Below, in pieces: positions 52,740 to 62,714 of a stretch of 64,000 bases of DNA. The number at the start of each line of letters is the position of its first letter. Positions within the stretch are counted from its first letter, which is position 1. Source of the stretch: Streptomyces umbrinus. Its GTDB lineage: Bacteria > Actinomycetota > Actinomycetes > Streptomycetales > Streptomycetaceae. The notes below the pieces were generated by a model. It worked only from the letters and a program-made list of their open reading frames with translations. It searched no databases and was not told the DNA's origin. The position numbers were made by a program, and so were the translations under genes. The DNA lies in the NCBI RefSeq assembly GCF_030817415.1, contig NZ_JAUSZI010000002.1:7006001-7070000 (forward strand), in the 5' to 3' direction.

Positions 52740-53954
52740 GTGTCAAGTGTGAATGAGGCCAAAGGGGGCATCTCAGGGTGGTTGGTACGAGCCGTGCCCT
52801 GGCACGCGTGGGTCGTCCTGGGGATCGCGCTCTGTGCCGGGGCGGCCGAGACGTCCCTGCGTACACGGGACGGGGGCATGGACAACGCCATCGTCGTGCG
52901 GGCCGCGAAGGCCTGGCTGGCCGGTGGATCCCCGTATGACGATCCGCACTTTCTTTATTTGCCGGGAGCCGTGCTGGCCGCCGTCCCGCAGGCCCTTCTG
53001 CCCTGGGCTGTACTGCGTCTTCTCGTCCCCCTCGCCGTCACCGGGGGGCTCGTCGCCGGCTGGGCGTGCGCGCTGCGGCTGTACGGCGTTCCGTGGCGCA
53101 GCCGGTTCGCCGTGCTCGGCCTGACCGGGCTCGCCCTCGGGTTCGCGCCCTTCGGGCATCTCGTGCGGCTCGGGAACTGGACCGTCGTCGCGGTCGTGGC
53201 CCTGCCGTTCGCCCTGCTCCTCGCGAGCCGGGGGAGATGGGGTGCGGCGGGGATCGTGATCGGTGCCGCGATCGCCGTGAAGCCGCTGCTGGTGCCTCTT
53301 TTGCTGCTCTTCGTCTTCGCGCGGCGGTGGCGGGGGCTCGGGGCGGTGGTTCTCGTGTCCGCGGTGGTGTCCGGGGGCGCGGCGCTGTTGATGCCGGACC
53401 CTGCGGGGTTCTTCACGCGGACGTTGCCGTTTCTGCTGCATGGGGACGACACGTTCGTACGGCTCTATGAGGCGTCGCCCGCGGCTGTGCTGCCGCGGGT
53501 GGGGGTGCCGGAGGGGGTTGCGGTGCTGTTGGCCTGCGGGGCCGCCGGGGTCGGGGTGTGGTGTGCGTATCGGTGCTGGCGGCGGGAGGGGAGGGTCGTG
53601 GACACGGGGGTGATGTTGATGCTGTCGGCGTTTCTGGTGTCCAGGCCCTCGTACGACCACTATTTGCTGGTGGTTGTGCCGGTGCTGCTTGCGGGGGTGA
53701 TGGAGGCGGGGAGCGTGGCTCGGGGGCCGTGGTTCTGGGTGGCACTGGTGCCGCAGGTTCCGGGGCTTGCCCTGCCTTACCTGGAGCCCGTGACCCGGCG
53801 GGCTTTTCGGGACTCGCTTACTCTGTGCCTGCTGGCGGGTGCGGTTGCCCTGAGGCTGTTTTCACGGGCACCCGGAGCCAGGGGTGCCCACCAGTCCCGC
53901 CCTGCGGGACGCCTGCCCACAGCAGCAGGGGAGGGGCGGGGTCACTCGTTTTGA
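52740..53954 (+). CDS. GT87/DUF2029-type membrane mannosyltransferase-like protein
   Basis: A 404-residue polytopic protein with about ten helices. It resembles GT87 (DUF2029) enzymes that use polyprenyl-phosphate mannose, such as the mycobacterial PimE group: AKAWLAGGSPYDDPHFLYLP contains the Asp expected near the active site. The start may be GTG 52740 or GTG 52749. The C-terminal 40 residues are Pro/Ala/Gly-rich and may be an unstructured tail. Its neighbourhood of other polyprenyl-sugar enzymes is suggestive. Confidence 0.8.
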   Translation: MSSVNEAKGGISGWLVRAVPWHAWVVLGIALCAGAAETSLRTRDGGMDNAIVVRAAKAWLAGGSPYDDPHFLYLPGAVLAAVPQALLPWAVLRLLVPLAVTGGLVAGWACALRLYGVPWRSRFAVLGLTGLALGFAPFGHLVRLGNWTVVAVVALPFALLLASRGRWGAAGIVIGAAIAVKPLLVPLLLLFVFARRWRGLGAVVLVSAVVSGGAALLMPDPAGFFTRTLPFLLHGDDTFVRLYEASPAAVLPRVGVPEGVAVLLACGAAGVGVWCAYRCWRREGRVVDTGVMLMLSAFLVSRPSYDHYLLVVVPVLLAGVMEAGSVARGPWFWVALVPQVPGLALPYLEPVTRRAFRDSLTLCLLAGAVALRLFSRAPGARGAHQSRPAGRLPTAAGEGRGHSF

Positions 53955-53980
53955 CCCTTCCGGGGCGGCGCGAGTACTCT
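53951..53980 (+). promoter_or_regulatory. Probable rplM-rpsI promoter
   Basis: TTGACC at 53951-53956 and TACTCT at 53975-53980 with 18-bp spacing. The -35 overlaps the last codon of the GT87-type gene. It would give a leader of about 180 nt. Confidence 0.65.
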
Positions 53981-54164
53981 TGCACTTCGTTATGCGTATC
54001 GGCTTGGTCGTTCTCACGCGAGAGGCCCTTACGTAGGTTCCCTGGAGCAGTTACCAGTGGGCGGCATACGGGCAGCGTTCCCGGCACTGTCGTCCCCAGC
54101 TGCACGATCGCTTCAGTGATGCCATGTGTCAGGACCCATCCACTGAAGAAGCGAAGGCTACGAA

Positions 54165-54608
54165 GTGCGTACGTTCAGCCCCAAGCCCGGCGACATCACT
54201 CGCCAGTGGTATGTCATTGACGCTCAGGATGTCGTCCTGGGCCGTCTGGCGACCACCGCCGCGACCATCCTCCGGGGCAAGCACAAGCCGATTTACGCCC
54301 CCCACGTCGACGCTGGTGACTTCGTCATCATCATCAACGCCGACAAGGTGCACCTCTCCGGCAACAAGAAGACCCAGAAGCTGGCGTACCGCCACTCCGG
54401 TTACCCGGGTGGTCTGCGCTCCGTCCGTTACGACGAGCTGCTGGCGAAGAACCCCGAGAAGGCCGTCGAGAAGGCCATCAAGGGCATGATCCCCAAGAAC
54501 ACCCTGGGCCGTCAGGTGCTCTCGAAGCTGAAGGTCTACTCGGGCGACCAGCACCCGCACGCTGCGCAGCAGCCGGTGCCGTTCGAGATCACCCAGGTCG
54601 CGCAGTAG
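54165..54608 (+). CDS. rplM: 50S ribosomal protein L13
   Basis: A 147-residue 50S assembly protein ([40 protein letters not shown]). The start is GTG 54165 after GAAGG. It is followed by rpsI after 42 bp. Confidence 0.98.
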   Translation: MRTFSPKPGDITRQWYVIDAQDVVLGRLATTAATILRGKHKPIYAPHVDAGDFVIIINADKVHLSGNKKTQKLAYRHSGYPGGLRSVRYDELLAKNPEKAVEKAIKGMIPKNTLGRQVLSKLKVYSGDQHPHAAQQPVPFEITQVAQ

Positions 54609-54650
54609 TTCCGGCCACCCCCTAAGACGAAAAAGAATCTGAGGAGAATC

Positions 54651-55187
54651 GTGGCCGAGACCACTGTCGAGCAGCCGGTAGAAGAGACTGAGACCGAGCT
54701 CGTCGAGAACGAGAACGTCGAGAGCTACACCACGGAGTCCGAGGTGCCCGTCGAGGGCGAGTACACCTCGGAGTCCCTCGCCGGCCGCTTCGGCGACCCG
54801 CAGCCGGCCGCCGGCCTGGGCCGTCGCAAGAACGCCATCGCCCGCGTCCGGATCGTCCCGGGCTCCGGCAAGTGGAAGATCAACGGTCGCACCCTTGAGG
54901 ACTACTTCCCCAACAAGGTGCACCAGCAGGAAGTCAACGAGCCCTTCAAGGTGCTCGAGCTCGACGACCGCTACGACGTAGTCGCCCGTATCTCGGGTGG
55001 CGGCGTCTCCGGTCAGGCCGGTGCCCTGCGCCTCGGCGTGGCCCGCGCGCTGAACGAGGCGGACGTGGACAACAACCGCGGCGCCCTGAAGAAGGCCGGA
55101 TTCCTCAAGCGTGACGACCGTGCGGTCGAGCGCAAGAAGGCCGGTCTCAAGAAGGCCCGTAAGGCCCCGCAGTACAGCAAGCGCTAA
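54651..55187 (+). CDS. rpsI: 30S ribosomal protein S9 with acidic N-terminal extension
   Basis: A 178-residue S9, whose C-terminal tail contacts P-site tRNA. The first 48 residues are a Glu/Thr-rich extension; the conserved fold begins [19 protein letters not shown] and ends [14 protein letters not shown] 54651 follows GAGGAGA. The same type of extension occurs in other streptomycetes. Confidence 0.97.
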   Translation: MAETTVEQPVEETETELVENENVESYTTESEVPVEGEYTSESLAGRFGDPQPAAGLGRRKNAIARVRIVPGSGKWKINGRTLEDYFPNKVHQQEVNEPFKVLELDDRYDVVARISGGGVSGQAGALRLGVARALNEADVDNNRGALKKAGFLKRDDRAVERKKAGLKKARKAPQYSKR

Positions 55188-55211
55188 ATATCGCTCAGCT
55201 GTTCTGCACGA

Positions 55212-55248
55212 AACGCCCCGGCGGCACGTTCTGTGCCGCCGGGGCGTT
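55212..55248 (+). terminator. rplM-rpsI terminator
   Basis: Perfect 16-bp arms (55212-55227 and 55233-55248) with a GTTCT loop, followed by CGTTTA. Among the strongest hairpins in the window. Confidence 0.92.
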
Positions 55249-55353
55249 CGTTTACCACAACCTTGGAACAGGTCCGGAAGTCTGCCTTGAGACAGGCTTG
55301 CAAGGCGGCAGCCTTGCGACGGACCTGGGAGATATACAGGTCCGGGGGATATA

Positions 55354-55399
55354 CCTGACAGGGGTCGTAGCCGGACCCTGACAAGGGCCGCAGCCGGAC
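55354..55399. repeat. Two 23-bp imperfect tandem repeats in the glmM leader
   Basis: Units 55354-55376 and 55377-55399 share CCTGACA, GGG and GCCGGA blocks and differ at few bases. They lie in the 206-bp leader before glmM, next to two GATATAC motifs at about 55331 and 55348. Confidence 0.65.
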
Positions 55400-55454
55400 C
55401 CCTGGCCTGAGCCGCACGTTTCTGAGTAAGCCTGAGCAAGTTCGGAGGACACCA

Positions 55455-56813
55455 GTGGGACGACTCTTCGGGACGGACGGCGTACGCGGTGTCGCCAACG
55501 TGGATCTGACGGCCGAGCTCACGCTCGGCCTCTCCGTGGCGGCGGCGCACGTACTGGCCGAAGCGGGAACCTTCGAAGGCCACCGGCCGACGGCGGTGGT
55601 CGGCCGGGACCCGCGCGCGTCCGGGGAGTTCCTGGAGGCCGCCGTGGTCGCGGGCCTCGCCAGCGCGGGCGTGGACGTGCTGCGCGTCGGCGTCCTGCCG
55701 ACCCCCGCGGTGGCGTATCTCACCGGTGCGCTCGGCGCGGACCTCGGTGTGATGCTCTCCGCCAGCCACAACGCGATGCCGGACAACGGCATCAAGTTCT
55801 TCGCCCGCGGCGGACACAAGCTCGCCGACGAGCTGGAGGACCGGATCGAGGCCGTCTACGAGGAGCACCGCACCGGCGCTCCCTGGGACCGGCCCACCGG
55901 CTCGGGCGTCGGCCGCGTCCGCTCGTACGAGGAGGGCTTCGACCAGTACGTCGCTCATCTCCTCACGGCCGTTCCGAACCGTCTGGACGGTCTGAAGGTC
56001 GTCCTGGACGAGGCGCACGGCGCGGCCGCCCGGGTCTCGCCCGAGGCCTTCACCCGCGCCGGCGCCGAGATCGTCACGATCGGCGCCGACCCGGACGGGC
56101 TCAACATCAACGACGGGTGCGGTTCCACCCACCTCGGCCTGCTCAAGGCCGCCGTCATCGAGCACGGGGCCGCTCTCGGCATCGCGCACGACGGTGACGC
56201 CGACCGGTGCCTCGCCGTGGACCACACGGGCGCCGAGGTCGACGGCGACCAGATCCTCGCCGTGCTCGCGCTCGCGATGCGGGAGCGTTCCGAGCTGCGG
56301 TCCGACACCGTGGTCGCGACGGTCATGTCGAACCTCGGGTTCAAGCTGGCCATGGAGCGTGAGGGGCTGTCCCTCGTGCAGACCGGGGTCGGGGACCGGT
56401 ATGTGCTCGAAGAGATGAAGGAGCACGGGTACGCGCTCGGCGGCGAGCAGTCCGGGCACGTGATCATTCTTGACCACGCGACCACGGGTGACGGGACGTT
56501 GACCGGGCTGTTGCTCGCGGCGCGGGTCGCTCAGACCGGTCGTACGCTTCGGGAACTCGCGTCCGTGATGGAGCGGTTGCCGCAGGTTCTCATCAACGTG
56601 CCCGATGTCGACCGGTCTCGGGTGGGGACGTCTGCGGAGTTGGCTTCGGCCGTTGCCGAGGCCGAGCGGGAACTCGGGGCCACCGGGCGGGTGTTGTTGC
56701 GGCCTTCCGGGACCGAGCCGTTGGTTCGGGTGATGGTCGAGGCGGCGGATATCGACCAGGCTCGGTCTGTGGCTGGGCGGTTGGCTGATGCGGTGAAGTC
56801 TGCGCTTGGGTGA
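55455..56813 (+). CDS. glmM: Phosphoglucosamine mutase GlmM
   Basis: A 452-residue enzyme that turns glucosamine-6-phosphate into glucosamine-1-phosphate for UDP-GlcNAc and peptidoglycan. It has the phosphoserine segment [13 protein letters not shown] (Ser104), a metal-binding loop with [10 protein letters not shown] and a sugar-binding GGEQSGH. The start is GTG 55455 after GGAGGACACC. It acts directly after GlmS (59620-61467) in the pathway. The metabolic link of glmM and glmS flanking coaA here matches streptomycete order. Confidence 0.97.
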   Translation: MGRLFGTDGVRGVANVDLTAELTLGLSVAAAHVLAEAGTFEGHRPTAVVGRDPRASGEFLEAAVVAGLASAGVDVLRVGVLPTPAVAYLTGALGADLGVMLSASHNAMPDNGIKFFARGGHKLADELEDRIEAVYEEHRTGAPWDRPTGSGVGRVRSYEEGFDQYVAHLLTAVPNRLDGLKVVLDEAHGAAARVSPEAFTRAGAEIVTIGADPDGLNINDGCGSTHLGLLKAAVIEHGAALGIAHDGDADRCLAVDHTGAEVDGDQILAVLALAMRERSELRSDTVVATVMSNLGFKLAMEREGLSLVQTGVGDRYVLEEMKEHGYALGGEQSGHVIILDHATTGDGTLTGLLLAARVAQTGRTLRELASVMERLPQVLINVPDVDRSRVGTSAELASAVAEAERELGATGRVLLRPSGTEPLVRVMVEAADIDQARSVAGRLADAVKSALG

Positions 56814-56869
56814 TCTTTGGGCCGTGTAGGGGGTGGGGGGCTGTGTTGGATGCGGGCTGCGGGTTCGTT

Positions 56870-57105
56870 GTGGCTGGTCGCGCAGTTCCCCGCGCCCCTA
56901 AAAGACTGCGCAGTTCCCCGCGCCCCTAAAAGACTGCGCAGTTCCCCGCGCCCCTGAAGGCCGAAAGACCGGGCCGTTCCCCGTTCCCCGCGCCCCTGAA
57001 GGCCGAAAGACTGGGCCGTTCCCCGTTCCCCGCGCCCCTGAAGCCGAAGGGCTGAGCTGTTCCCCGCGTCGCTGAAAGCCAAAAGATTGTGCCGTTCCCC
57101 GTGCC
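56870..57105. repeat. Tandem-expanded intergenic repeat after glmM
   Basis: Contains a close copy of the dispersed GTGGCTGGTCGCGCAGTTCC repeat followed by an array. Two 28-bp units (56880-56907 and 56908-56935) and a third start at 56936 share GCGCAGTTCCCCGCGCCCCT. Then about 42-bp units with CCGTTCCCCGTTCCCCGCG occur twice, and degenerate ends reach the DUF389 stop codon. It seems to be slippage expansion of the GTTCCCCGCGCCCCT core. Confidence 0.85.
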
Positions 57106-57107
57106 CC

Positions 57108-58028
57108 TCAGCGGTGTCTTGACCAGAGCCATTTCTGGGCCAGGAGGGTCAGTGTTCCTGCCAGGACGATGCCCAGGAGGTTCAGGAGGAGCTGGTTTGT
57201 GGAGCCGATGGTCTGGGCGGTGTCTCCGTAGCTGAGGGCCACTGCCGCGTTGGCGGCGGCCGGGACCGTGGTGACGGAGATGGCCACGCCGACCAGGAGG
57301 CCCGACTTGGCCGAGGTCAGGGAGAGGGTGCCGGCGATGCCCGCGAGGACCGCCACGACGAACGAGAACGCGTCGGGGGCGTAGACGAAGGCCGTGTTGG
57401 GGCGGTCGCCCTCCAACTGAGCCTCGCTGAACAGGCCGAGGCCATCCATGAAGAAGCTGAAGCCGACCGTCACGGCCATCGCCACCGCGAAGCCCACCAG
57501 CAGCGCGATCAGGGAGCGCAGGGCCAGGCGCGGGTGACGCTGGACCAGGGCCGTGCTGAAGCCGGCCAGCGGGCCGAACTCCGGACCGACCGCCATCGCG
57601 CCCACGATCAGGATCGCGTTGTCGAGGACCACACCGCAGGCCGCGATCATCGTGGCGAGCGTGATGAAGGCGACGTACGTGAACGAGAGCGTCGACTCCT
57701 CGTGCGTCGCGTCCGCCAGGTGCTCCCACAGGACCGCGTCCGCGCCCTCGCCGGGCGCGTCGTCCGCCGCCTTGTCGGCGCGGTCCGACAGCGACAGGTC
57801 GATGTTCTCGACGGCGATCGAGCCGTGCGTGTCGATCTCCAACTCGCGCAGCCCGCCGATCAGTTCGTCGCCGGCCTCGCGCGCCACGTCGACCATCACG
57901 ACGTCGCCCGCGGGGTTGCGGGCGGCACCCGGAACGACACACAGGTGCGTGGTGCCGACCGTGTTCTCGATCAGGCGGACCACGGCGTCGGTCCTGTCGG
58001 CCGGGGTGATCAGGCGGAGATGCAGCAT
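57108..58028 (-). CDS. DUF389 family membrane protein
   Basis: A 306-residue protein with the DUF389/TIGR00341 layout. The N-terminal soluble domain (about 1-110) holds LRLITPADRTDAVVRLIE. It is followed by six or so hydrophobic helices with the typical segments ATMIAACGVVLDNAILIVGA and GPEFGPLAGFSTALVQRHPR. The function of the family is not known to me. ATG 58028 (complement) lacks a strong site. The stop codon abuts the repeat array. Confidence 0.9.
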   Translation of the reverse strand: MLHLRLITPADRTDAVVRLIENTVGTTHLCVVPGAARNPAGDVVMVDVAREAGDELIGGLRELEIDTHGSIAVENIDLSLSDRADKAADDAPGEGADAVLWEHLADATHEESTLSFTYVAFITLATMIAACGVVLDNAILIVGAMAVGPEFGPLAGFSTALVQRHPRLALRSLIALLVGFAVAMAVTVGFSFFMDGLGLFSEAQLEGDRPNTAFVYAPDAFSFVVAVLAGIAGTLSLTSAKSGLLVGVAISVTTVPAAANAAVALSYGDTAQTIGSTNQLLLNLLGIVLAGTLTLLAQKWLWSRHR

Positions 58029-58084
58029 GCCCCGCAGAGTAGCCGCGGAGGGTGACGGCCAGGGGCAGCGGCCCCGCAGCTCGT

Positions 58085-59074
58085 CTAGAGCTTGCGCAGG
58101 CTCAGTTTCTGCACCTTGTGGTCCGGGCCCTTGCGGACGACGAGGGTGGCGCGGCCGCGGGTCGGGGCCACGTTCTCCAGGAGGTTGACCTTGTTGATGG
58201 TCCGCCAGGTCGTCCGTGCGTAGTCGAGGGCCTCCTCCTCGGAGACCTGCGTGTACTTGCGGAAGTACGAGGACGGGTTCTGGAACGCCGTCTCGCGCAG
58301 CCTGCGGAAACGGTTCAGGTACCAGCTCTCGATGTCCTCGGCGCGGGCGTCCACGTACACGCTGAAGTCGAAGTAGTCGGCGAGGCCGACGCGGGTGCGG
58401 CCGTCCTTGCCGGGCAGGGCGGGCTGCAGGACGTTCAGGCCCTCGACGATCAGGATGTCCGGGCGGCGGACGGTGAGCCGTCTGCCGGGGACGATGTCGT
58501 AGATGAGGTGCGAGTAGACGGGGGCCGTCACCTCGTCCTTGCCCGCTTTGATGTCCGCGACGAAACGGGTCAGCGCCCGGCGGTCGTACGACTCCGGGAA
58601 GCCCTTCCTCGACATCAGGCCGCGGGCCTGGAGCTCCTTGGTGGGCAGCAGGAAGCCGTCCGTGGTGACCAGTTCCACGCGCGGGTGCTCGGGCCAGCGG
58701 GACAGCAGGGCCTGCAGGAGGCGCGCGACGGTGGACTTGCCGACGGCGACCGAGCCCGCGACGCCTATCACGAACGGCGTACCGGACTGGGAGCCCTTCT
58801 CGCCGAGGAACGTGTTCAGGGCGCCGCGCAGGCCGTCGGTCGCGCCCACGTAGAGGTTGAGGAGCCGGGAGAGCGGCAGATAGATGTCCCGCACCTCGTC
58901 GAGGTCGATGACATCGCCCAGGCCGCGCAGCTTCTCCACCTCCTCGGCGGTCAGCGGAAGCGGCGTCTTCTCACGCAGTGCGCTCCATTCCGAGCGGGTG
59001 AGGTCGAGGTAGGGAGTCGCCTCCGGCCTGGGCCGGTGGGCGCTCCGCGGCAACGAGGAGACCGGTGAGATCAC
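58085..59074 (-). CDS. coaA: Pantothenate kinase, type I
   Basis: A 329-residue kinase for the first step of coenzyme A synthesis. The P-loop [15 protein letters not shown] is near residue 110. Other conserved segments are [20 protein letters not shown] and [13 protein letters not shown]. The start is GTG 59074 (complement). It is divergent from the small gene at 59249. Confidence 0.97.
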   Translation of the reverse strand: MISPVSSLPRSAHRPRPEATPYLDLTRSEWSALREKTPLPLTAEEVEKLRGLGDVIDLDEVRDIYLPLSRLLNLYVGATDGLRGALNTFLGEKGSQSGTPFVIGVAGSVAVGKSTVARLLQALLSRWPEHPRVELVTTDGFLLPTKELQARGLMSRKGFPESYDRRALTRFVADIKAGKDEVTAPVYSHLIYDIVPGRRLTVRRPDILIVEGLNVLQPALPGKDGRTRVGLADYFDFSVYVDARAEDIESWYLNRFRRLRETAFQNPSSYFRKYTQVSEEEALDYARTTWRTINKVNLLENVAPTRGRATLVVRKGPDHKVQKLSLRKL

Positions 59075-59248
59075 AGTTCATTGTTACGGGAGTTTGAACA
59101 GGGTGGCGGGTGGAGTCCGTCACGTCGGTGCGTTCTACACGCGTCCGCAGGCGTCCGGAAGTATGGACCGCCCGCTCGTACGGGGATAGCGTCCGCCCAT
59201 CCGGGAGCGAGCCGCCTTCCGGTGTTCTGGGGGGTTGGGGTGGTCGTC

Positions 59249-59500
59249 ATGGCCGTGCGTTTCCGTGTGCGTGGATTCGGCAGACGCAGACCGGGGCCGG
59301 CGGTCGGGGTCGTCCCGTCGGTGGAGCACGAGGGCCGGGTCTGCAGCGAGCTGTCCGTCGACCTGCCGGACGAGGACCTGGGGGAGTACCTCTACGACTG
59401 CATCGACCTGTACGAGATGGGCAGCAAGCCGCGCTGCGAGGAGGTCGAGTACCTGGGCATGGTCCAGGAGGCGATCGACCGGATCGAGCGCGGGGAGTAG
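59249..59500 (+). CDS. Small conserved protein of unknown function
   Basis: An 83-residue acidic protein. Its basic N-terminus (about residues 1-15) is followed by a conserved, acidic part (CSELSVDLPDEDLGEYLYDC). ATG 59249 is chosen; GTG 59240 is in frame with a better-placed purine run upstream. A gene of this size and place occurs in streptomycetes between coaA and glmS; no function is known to me. Confidence 0.7.
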   Translation: MAVRFRVRGFGRRRPGPAVGVVPSVEHEGRVCSELSVDLPDEDLGEYLYDCIDLYEMGSKPRCEEVEYLGMVQEAIDRIERGE

Positions 59501-59619
59501 GGAACAGGGGAGCAGGGCGCTCAGGGTGCTCCGAGCGCCCCGGGCCCTCCGGGCGGGAATTTCCGATATCGGGCACGCGGTGCCGGGGTGGGGCGCGCGT
59601 CGGCATCTAGGCTGCCGCC

Positions 59620-61467
59620 ATGTGCGGAATCGTGGGATACGTGGGGTCGCAGTCGGCGCTCGATGTGGTGGTGGCCGGACTGAAGCGGCTGGAGTACCGG
59701 GGTTACGACTCGGCGGGCGTCGCGGTGCTCGCGGACGGTGGGATGGCCGCCGCGAAGAAGGCCGGGAAGCTCGCCAATCTGGAGAAGGAGCTGGTCGAGC
59801 GGCCGCTGCCGACCGGGTCCACGGGCATCGGGCACACGCGGTGGGCCACCCATGGCGGGCCGACCGACGCGAACGCGCACCCGCATCTCGACAACGCGGG
59901 GCGGGTAGCCGTTGTCCACAACGGCATCATCGAGAACTTCGCCGCGCTGCGTGCCGAGTTGGCGGAGCGGGGGCACGAGCTGACCTCCGAGACCGACACC
60001 GAGGTCGTCGCGCACCTGCTCGCCGAGGAGTTCTCCGCCTGCGCCGACCTCGCCGAGGCCATGCGGCTGGTGTGCCGGCGGCTGGAGGGGGCGTTCACGC
60101 TCGTCGCGGCCCACGCCGACGAACCGGACGCCGTCGTCGGGGCGCGGCGCAACTCGCCGCTCGTGGTCGGGGTCGGGGAGGGCGAGGCCTTTCTCGCCTC
60201 CGATGTCGCCGCGTTCATCGCGCACACCCGGTCCGCCATCGAGCTCGGGCAGGACCAGGTGGTCGAGCTGCGGCGGGACGGGGTGAGCGTCACCGGGTTC
60301 GACGGGCGGCCCGCCGAGGTGCGGTCGTTCCACGTCGACTGGGACGTCTCCGCCGCCGAGAAGGGCGGCTACGACTACTTCATGCTCAAGGAGATCGCCG
60401 AGCAGCCGAAGGCCGTCGCCGACACGCTGCTCGGGCGCATCGACGCGAGCGGGTCGCTTTCCCTCGACGAGGTACGGATCTCTCCGAGTGAGCTGAGGGA
60501 GGTCGACAAGGTCGTGGTGGTGGCGTGCGGGACCGCCTTCCACGCCGGGCTGATCGCCAAGTACGCCATCGAGCACTGGACGCGGATCCCGTGCGAGGTG
60601 GAACTCGCGAGCGAGTTCCGGTACCGGGATCCGATCCTGGACGCGCGGACGCTGGTGATCGCCATCTCGCAGTCCGGCGAGACCATGGACACGCTCATGG
60701 CCCTGCGGCACGCGCGGGAGCAGGGGGCCAGGGTGCTGGCCGTCTGCAACACGAACGGGTCGACGATTCCGCGGGAGTCGGACGCCGTTCTCTACACGCA
60801 CGCGGGGCCGGAGGTCGCGGTCGCCTCCACCAAGGCGTTCCTCACGCAGCTCGTGGCCTGCTATCTCGTCGCCCTGTATCTGGGGCAGGTACGCGGGACC
60901 AAGTGGGGCGACGAGATCCAGGCCGTCGTACGCGACCTGTCGCGGATCTCGTGCGAGGTCGAGCGGGTGCTGGAGACCATGGAGCCGGTGCGGGAGCTGG
61001 CCCGGTCGCTCGCCTCGAAGAACACCGTGCTGTTCCTGGGGCGGCATGTGGGGTATCCGGTGGCTCTCGAGGGTGCGCTCAAGCTCAAGGAGCTCGCCTA
61101 CATGCACGCCGAGGGCTTTGCGGCGGGGGAGTTGAAGCACGGGCCGATCGCTCTGATCGAGGAGGATCTGCCGGTGGTGGTGGTCGTGCCGTCGCCTCGC
61201 GGGCGGTCCGTGCTGCACGACAAGATCGTGTCGAACATCCAGGAGATCCGGGCTCGGGGGGCGCGGACGATCGTGATCGCGGAGGAGGGGGACGAGGCGG
61301 TCGTTCCTTACGCGGATCACCTGATTCGCATCCCTGCGACGCCGACGCTGCTTCAGCCGTTGGTGGCGACTGTGCCGTTGCAGGTGTTCGCGTGTGAGCT
61401 GGCGACCGCCCGGGGCAACGAGGTGGATCAGCCGCGGAATCTGGCGAAGTCGGTGACGGTGGAGTAG
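59620..61467 (+). CDS. glmS: Glutamine-fructose-6-phosphate aminotransferase GlmS
   Basis: A 615-residue enzyme that makes glucosamine-6-phosphate from fructose-6-phosphate and glutamine. The N-terminal amidotransferase domain starts with the catalytic Cys2 (MCGIVGYVGS). Two SIS domains follow (about 290-430 and 460-600) with SQSGETMDTLMALRHA and the C-terminal KSVTVE, whose terminal Lys-rich segment is typical. The 119 bp before its ATG show no glmS ribozyme that I can recognise. Its 3' end overlaps the convergent DUF397 gene by 40 bp. Confidence 0.97.
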   Translation: MCGIVGYVGSQSALDVVVAGLKRLEYRGYDSAGVAVLADGGMAAAKKAGKLANLEKELVERPLPTGSTGIGHTRWATHGGPTDANAHPHLDNAGRVAVVHNGIIENFAALRAELAERGHELTSETDTEVVAHLLAEEFSACADLAEAMRLVCRRLEGAFTLVAAHADEPDAVVGARRNSPLVVGVGEGEAFLASDVAAFIAHTRSAIELGQDQVVELRRDGVSVTGFDGRPAEVRSFHVDWDVSAAEKGGYDYFMLKEIAEQPKAVADTLLGRIDASGSLSLDEVRISPSELREVDKVVVVACGTAFHAGLIAKYAIEHWTRIPCEVELASEFRYRDPILDARTLVIAISQSGETMDTLMALRHAREQGARVLAVCNTNGSTIPRESDAVLYTHAGPEVAVASTKAFLTQLVACYLVALYLGQVRGTKWGDEIQAVVRDLSRISCEVERVLETMEPVRELARSLASKNTVLFLGRHVGYPVALEGALKLKELAYMHAEGFAAGELKHGPIALIEEDLPVVVVVPSPRGRSVLHDKIVSNIQEIRARGARTIVIAEEGDEAVVPYADHLIRIPATPTLLQPLVATVPLQVFACELATARGNEVDQPRNLAKSVTVE

Positions 61468-61643
61468 GGAGCGTCTTTCAGGGCTTCGATGAAGAGGGTG
61501 AAGGCTCCGGTCGGGAAGGTGAGGGTTGCCCTGGCCGGAGTCTTGGAGTCGCGAACGGCTATGAGGGCGGGGGAGTTCGCGATCTCCACGCACTCGTTGC
61601 CATCGTCGGGGCCGGAGTAGGACGACTTCCGCCAGTTGTCCAT
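61428..61643 (-). CDS. DUF397 domain protein
   Basis: A 71-residue protein starting DNWRKSSYSGPDDGNECVEI, the typical DUF397 opening. ATG 61643 (complement) follows GAGG. It is the small acidic partner gene of WhiJ-type regulators. Its 3' end reads 40 bp into glmS on the opposite strand, giving a C-terminal tail that is not DUF397-like, so the natural stop may have been lost. Confidence 0.85.
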   Translation of the reverse strand: MDNWRKSSYSGPDDGNECVEIANSPALIAVRDSKTPARATLTFPTGAFTLFIEALKDAPYSTVTDFARFRG

Positions 61644-61650
61644 GGGTGCC

Positions 61651-62487
61651 TCACAGCTCTTTCGCCAGCCGATTGATGAAGTCACGCGACCGCTCGGGAT
61701 CGAGTGACGCAGCTTCCACCTTACGGAAGCGAGTTCGAAAGGCACTGAGCTGTGCTTCGGAGTCGATGAAGGCCGAGCCATGGGGTACGTCACGCACCAC
61801 TGTGTCCAGCTTGGCTGCGGGGCCACCCACGTACGTCATGGTGCTGGCGGCTCTGGCGAAGTCGTCCAGGTCGAAGGGGATGACACGCACGGTGATGTTG
61901 CCCGCTTCGGAGAGCTCCAGGAGCCTGGCGAGTTGAGCCCGGGAGGCGGCGCGGTTACTGACCCTGATTCGTAGGGCCGACTCGTGGATCACCAACTCGT
62001 ACGGGACGGTGATCTCCTGGCACGCCATTCGGTGGCGGACGCGCAACTCGAGCTCGTCATCGGTGAGTTCGGGCACCCTGCCCGAAAAGACGCCTCGGGC
62101 GTAGTCCTCGGTCTGCAGCAGGCCGGGTACGTACAGGATCGCGACATCGCGCCGGAACGAAGCGTGGTGGTTCAGCTCGGAGAGGTCCAGGAACGATGTG
62201 GGCAGCAGGCCCCGGTACTCCTCCCACCAACCGCGTGTCCGGTCGGTCGCCATCGCGACCAGGGCGTCGATGAACTCCCCGTCCGTGCAGGCGTAGTGGG
62301 ACGCGAGGCGGCGGAGACGCTTCTCGCTCACTCCTGCGAGGGCAGACTCGATGTGGGTGATCTGGGCGGGGCCCACTCCGAGCAGCGCCGCCGCTTGGCG
62401 GGCGTTGAGGCCCGCCGCCTCTCGAAGTCTGCGCAACTCGACCGCCAGGCGCATCTGACGTGCTGTTGGCTCGCGCCTCAGGGCCAT
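61651..62487 (-). CDS. XRE/DUF5753 helix-turn-helix regulator, WhiJ-like
   Basis: A 278-residue regulator. The N-terminal XRE domain (residues 9-70, AVELRRLREAAGLNARQAAA) precedes the DUF5753 domain (about 100-270, ILYVPGLLQTEDYARGVFSG). ATG 62487 follows CAAGGAGC. It lies seven bases upstream of the DUF397 gene, with which it forms the usual WhiJ-type pair. It may be divergently controlled with the HATPase gene by a common promoter region. Confidence 0.9.
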   Translation of the reverse strand: MALRREPTARQMRLAVELRRLREAAGLNARQAAALLGVGPAQITHIESALAGVSEKRLRRLASHYACTDGEFIDALVAMATDRTRGWWEEYRGLLPTSFLDLSELNHHASFRRDVAILYVPGLLQTEDYARGVFSGRVPELTDDELELRVRHRMACQEITVPYELVIHESALRIRVSNRAASRAQLARLLELSEAGNITVRVIPFDLDDFARAASTMTYVGGPAAKLDTVVRDVPHGSAFIDSEAQLSAFRTRFRKVEAASLDPERSRDFINRLAKEL

Positions 62488-62714
62488 CGACTGCTCCTTG
62501 CTACCAACGCGCCTGTGAGCGCGACTCGTTCGGGGGCCAGATTACGCGATCGGCTTGCAAGACATGAATGAATAGACCTACCGTCAGTGACGCGACGCAC
62601 ACTCTGCGGAATGCCGGGATCCCCGGAAGCGCACCGCCCCGTCCTGCCATGACGGCTGCGGCACAGCCACCGCCCGCTCTCCGCAACCCCCCACCACCCG
62701 AACGGAGTTCACGC

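Noticed and set aside
56880..57105. CRISPR array
   Set aside because: The repeats are directly adjacent and degenerate with no unique spacers, and no cas genes are present.
59501..59619. glmS ribozyme upstream of glmS
   Set aside because: The gap is only 119 bp and I see no matching core; streptomycete glmS genes are not generally known to carry it.
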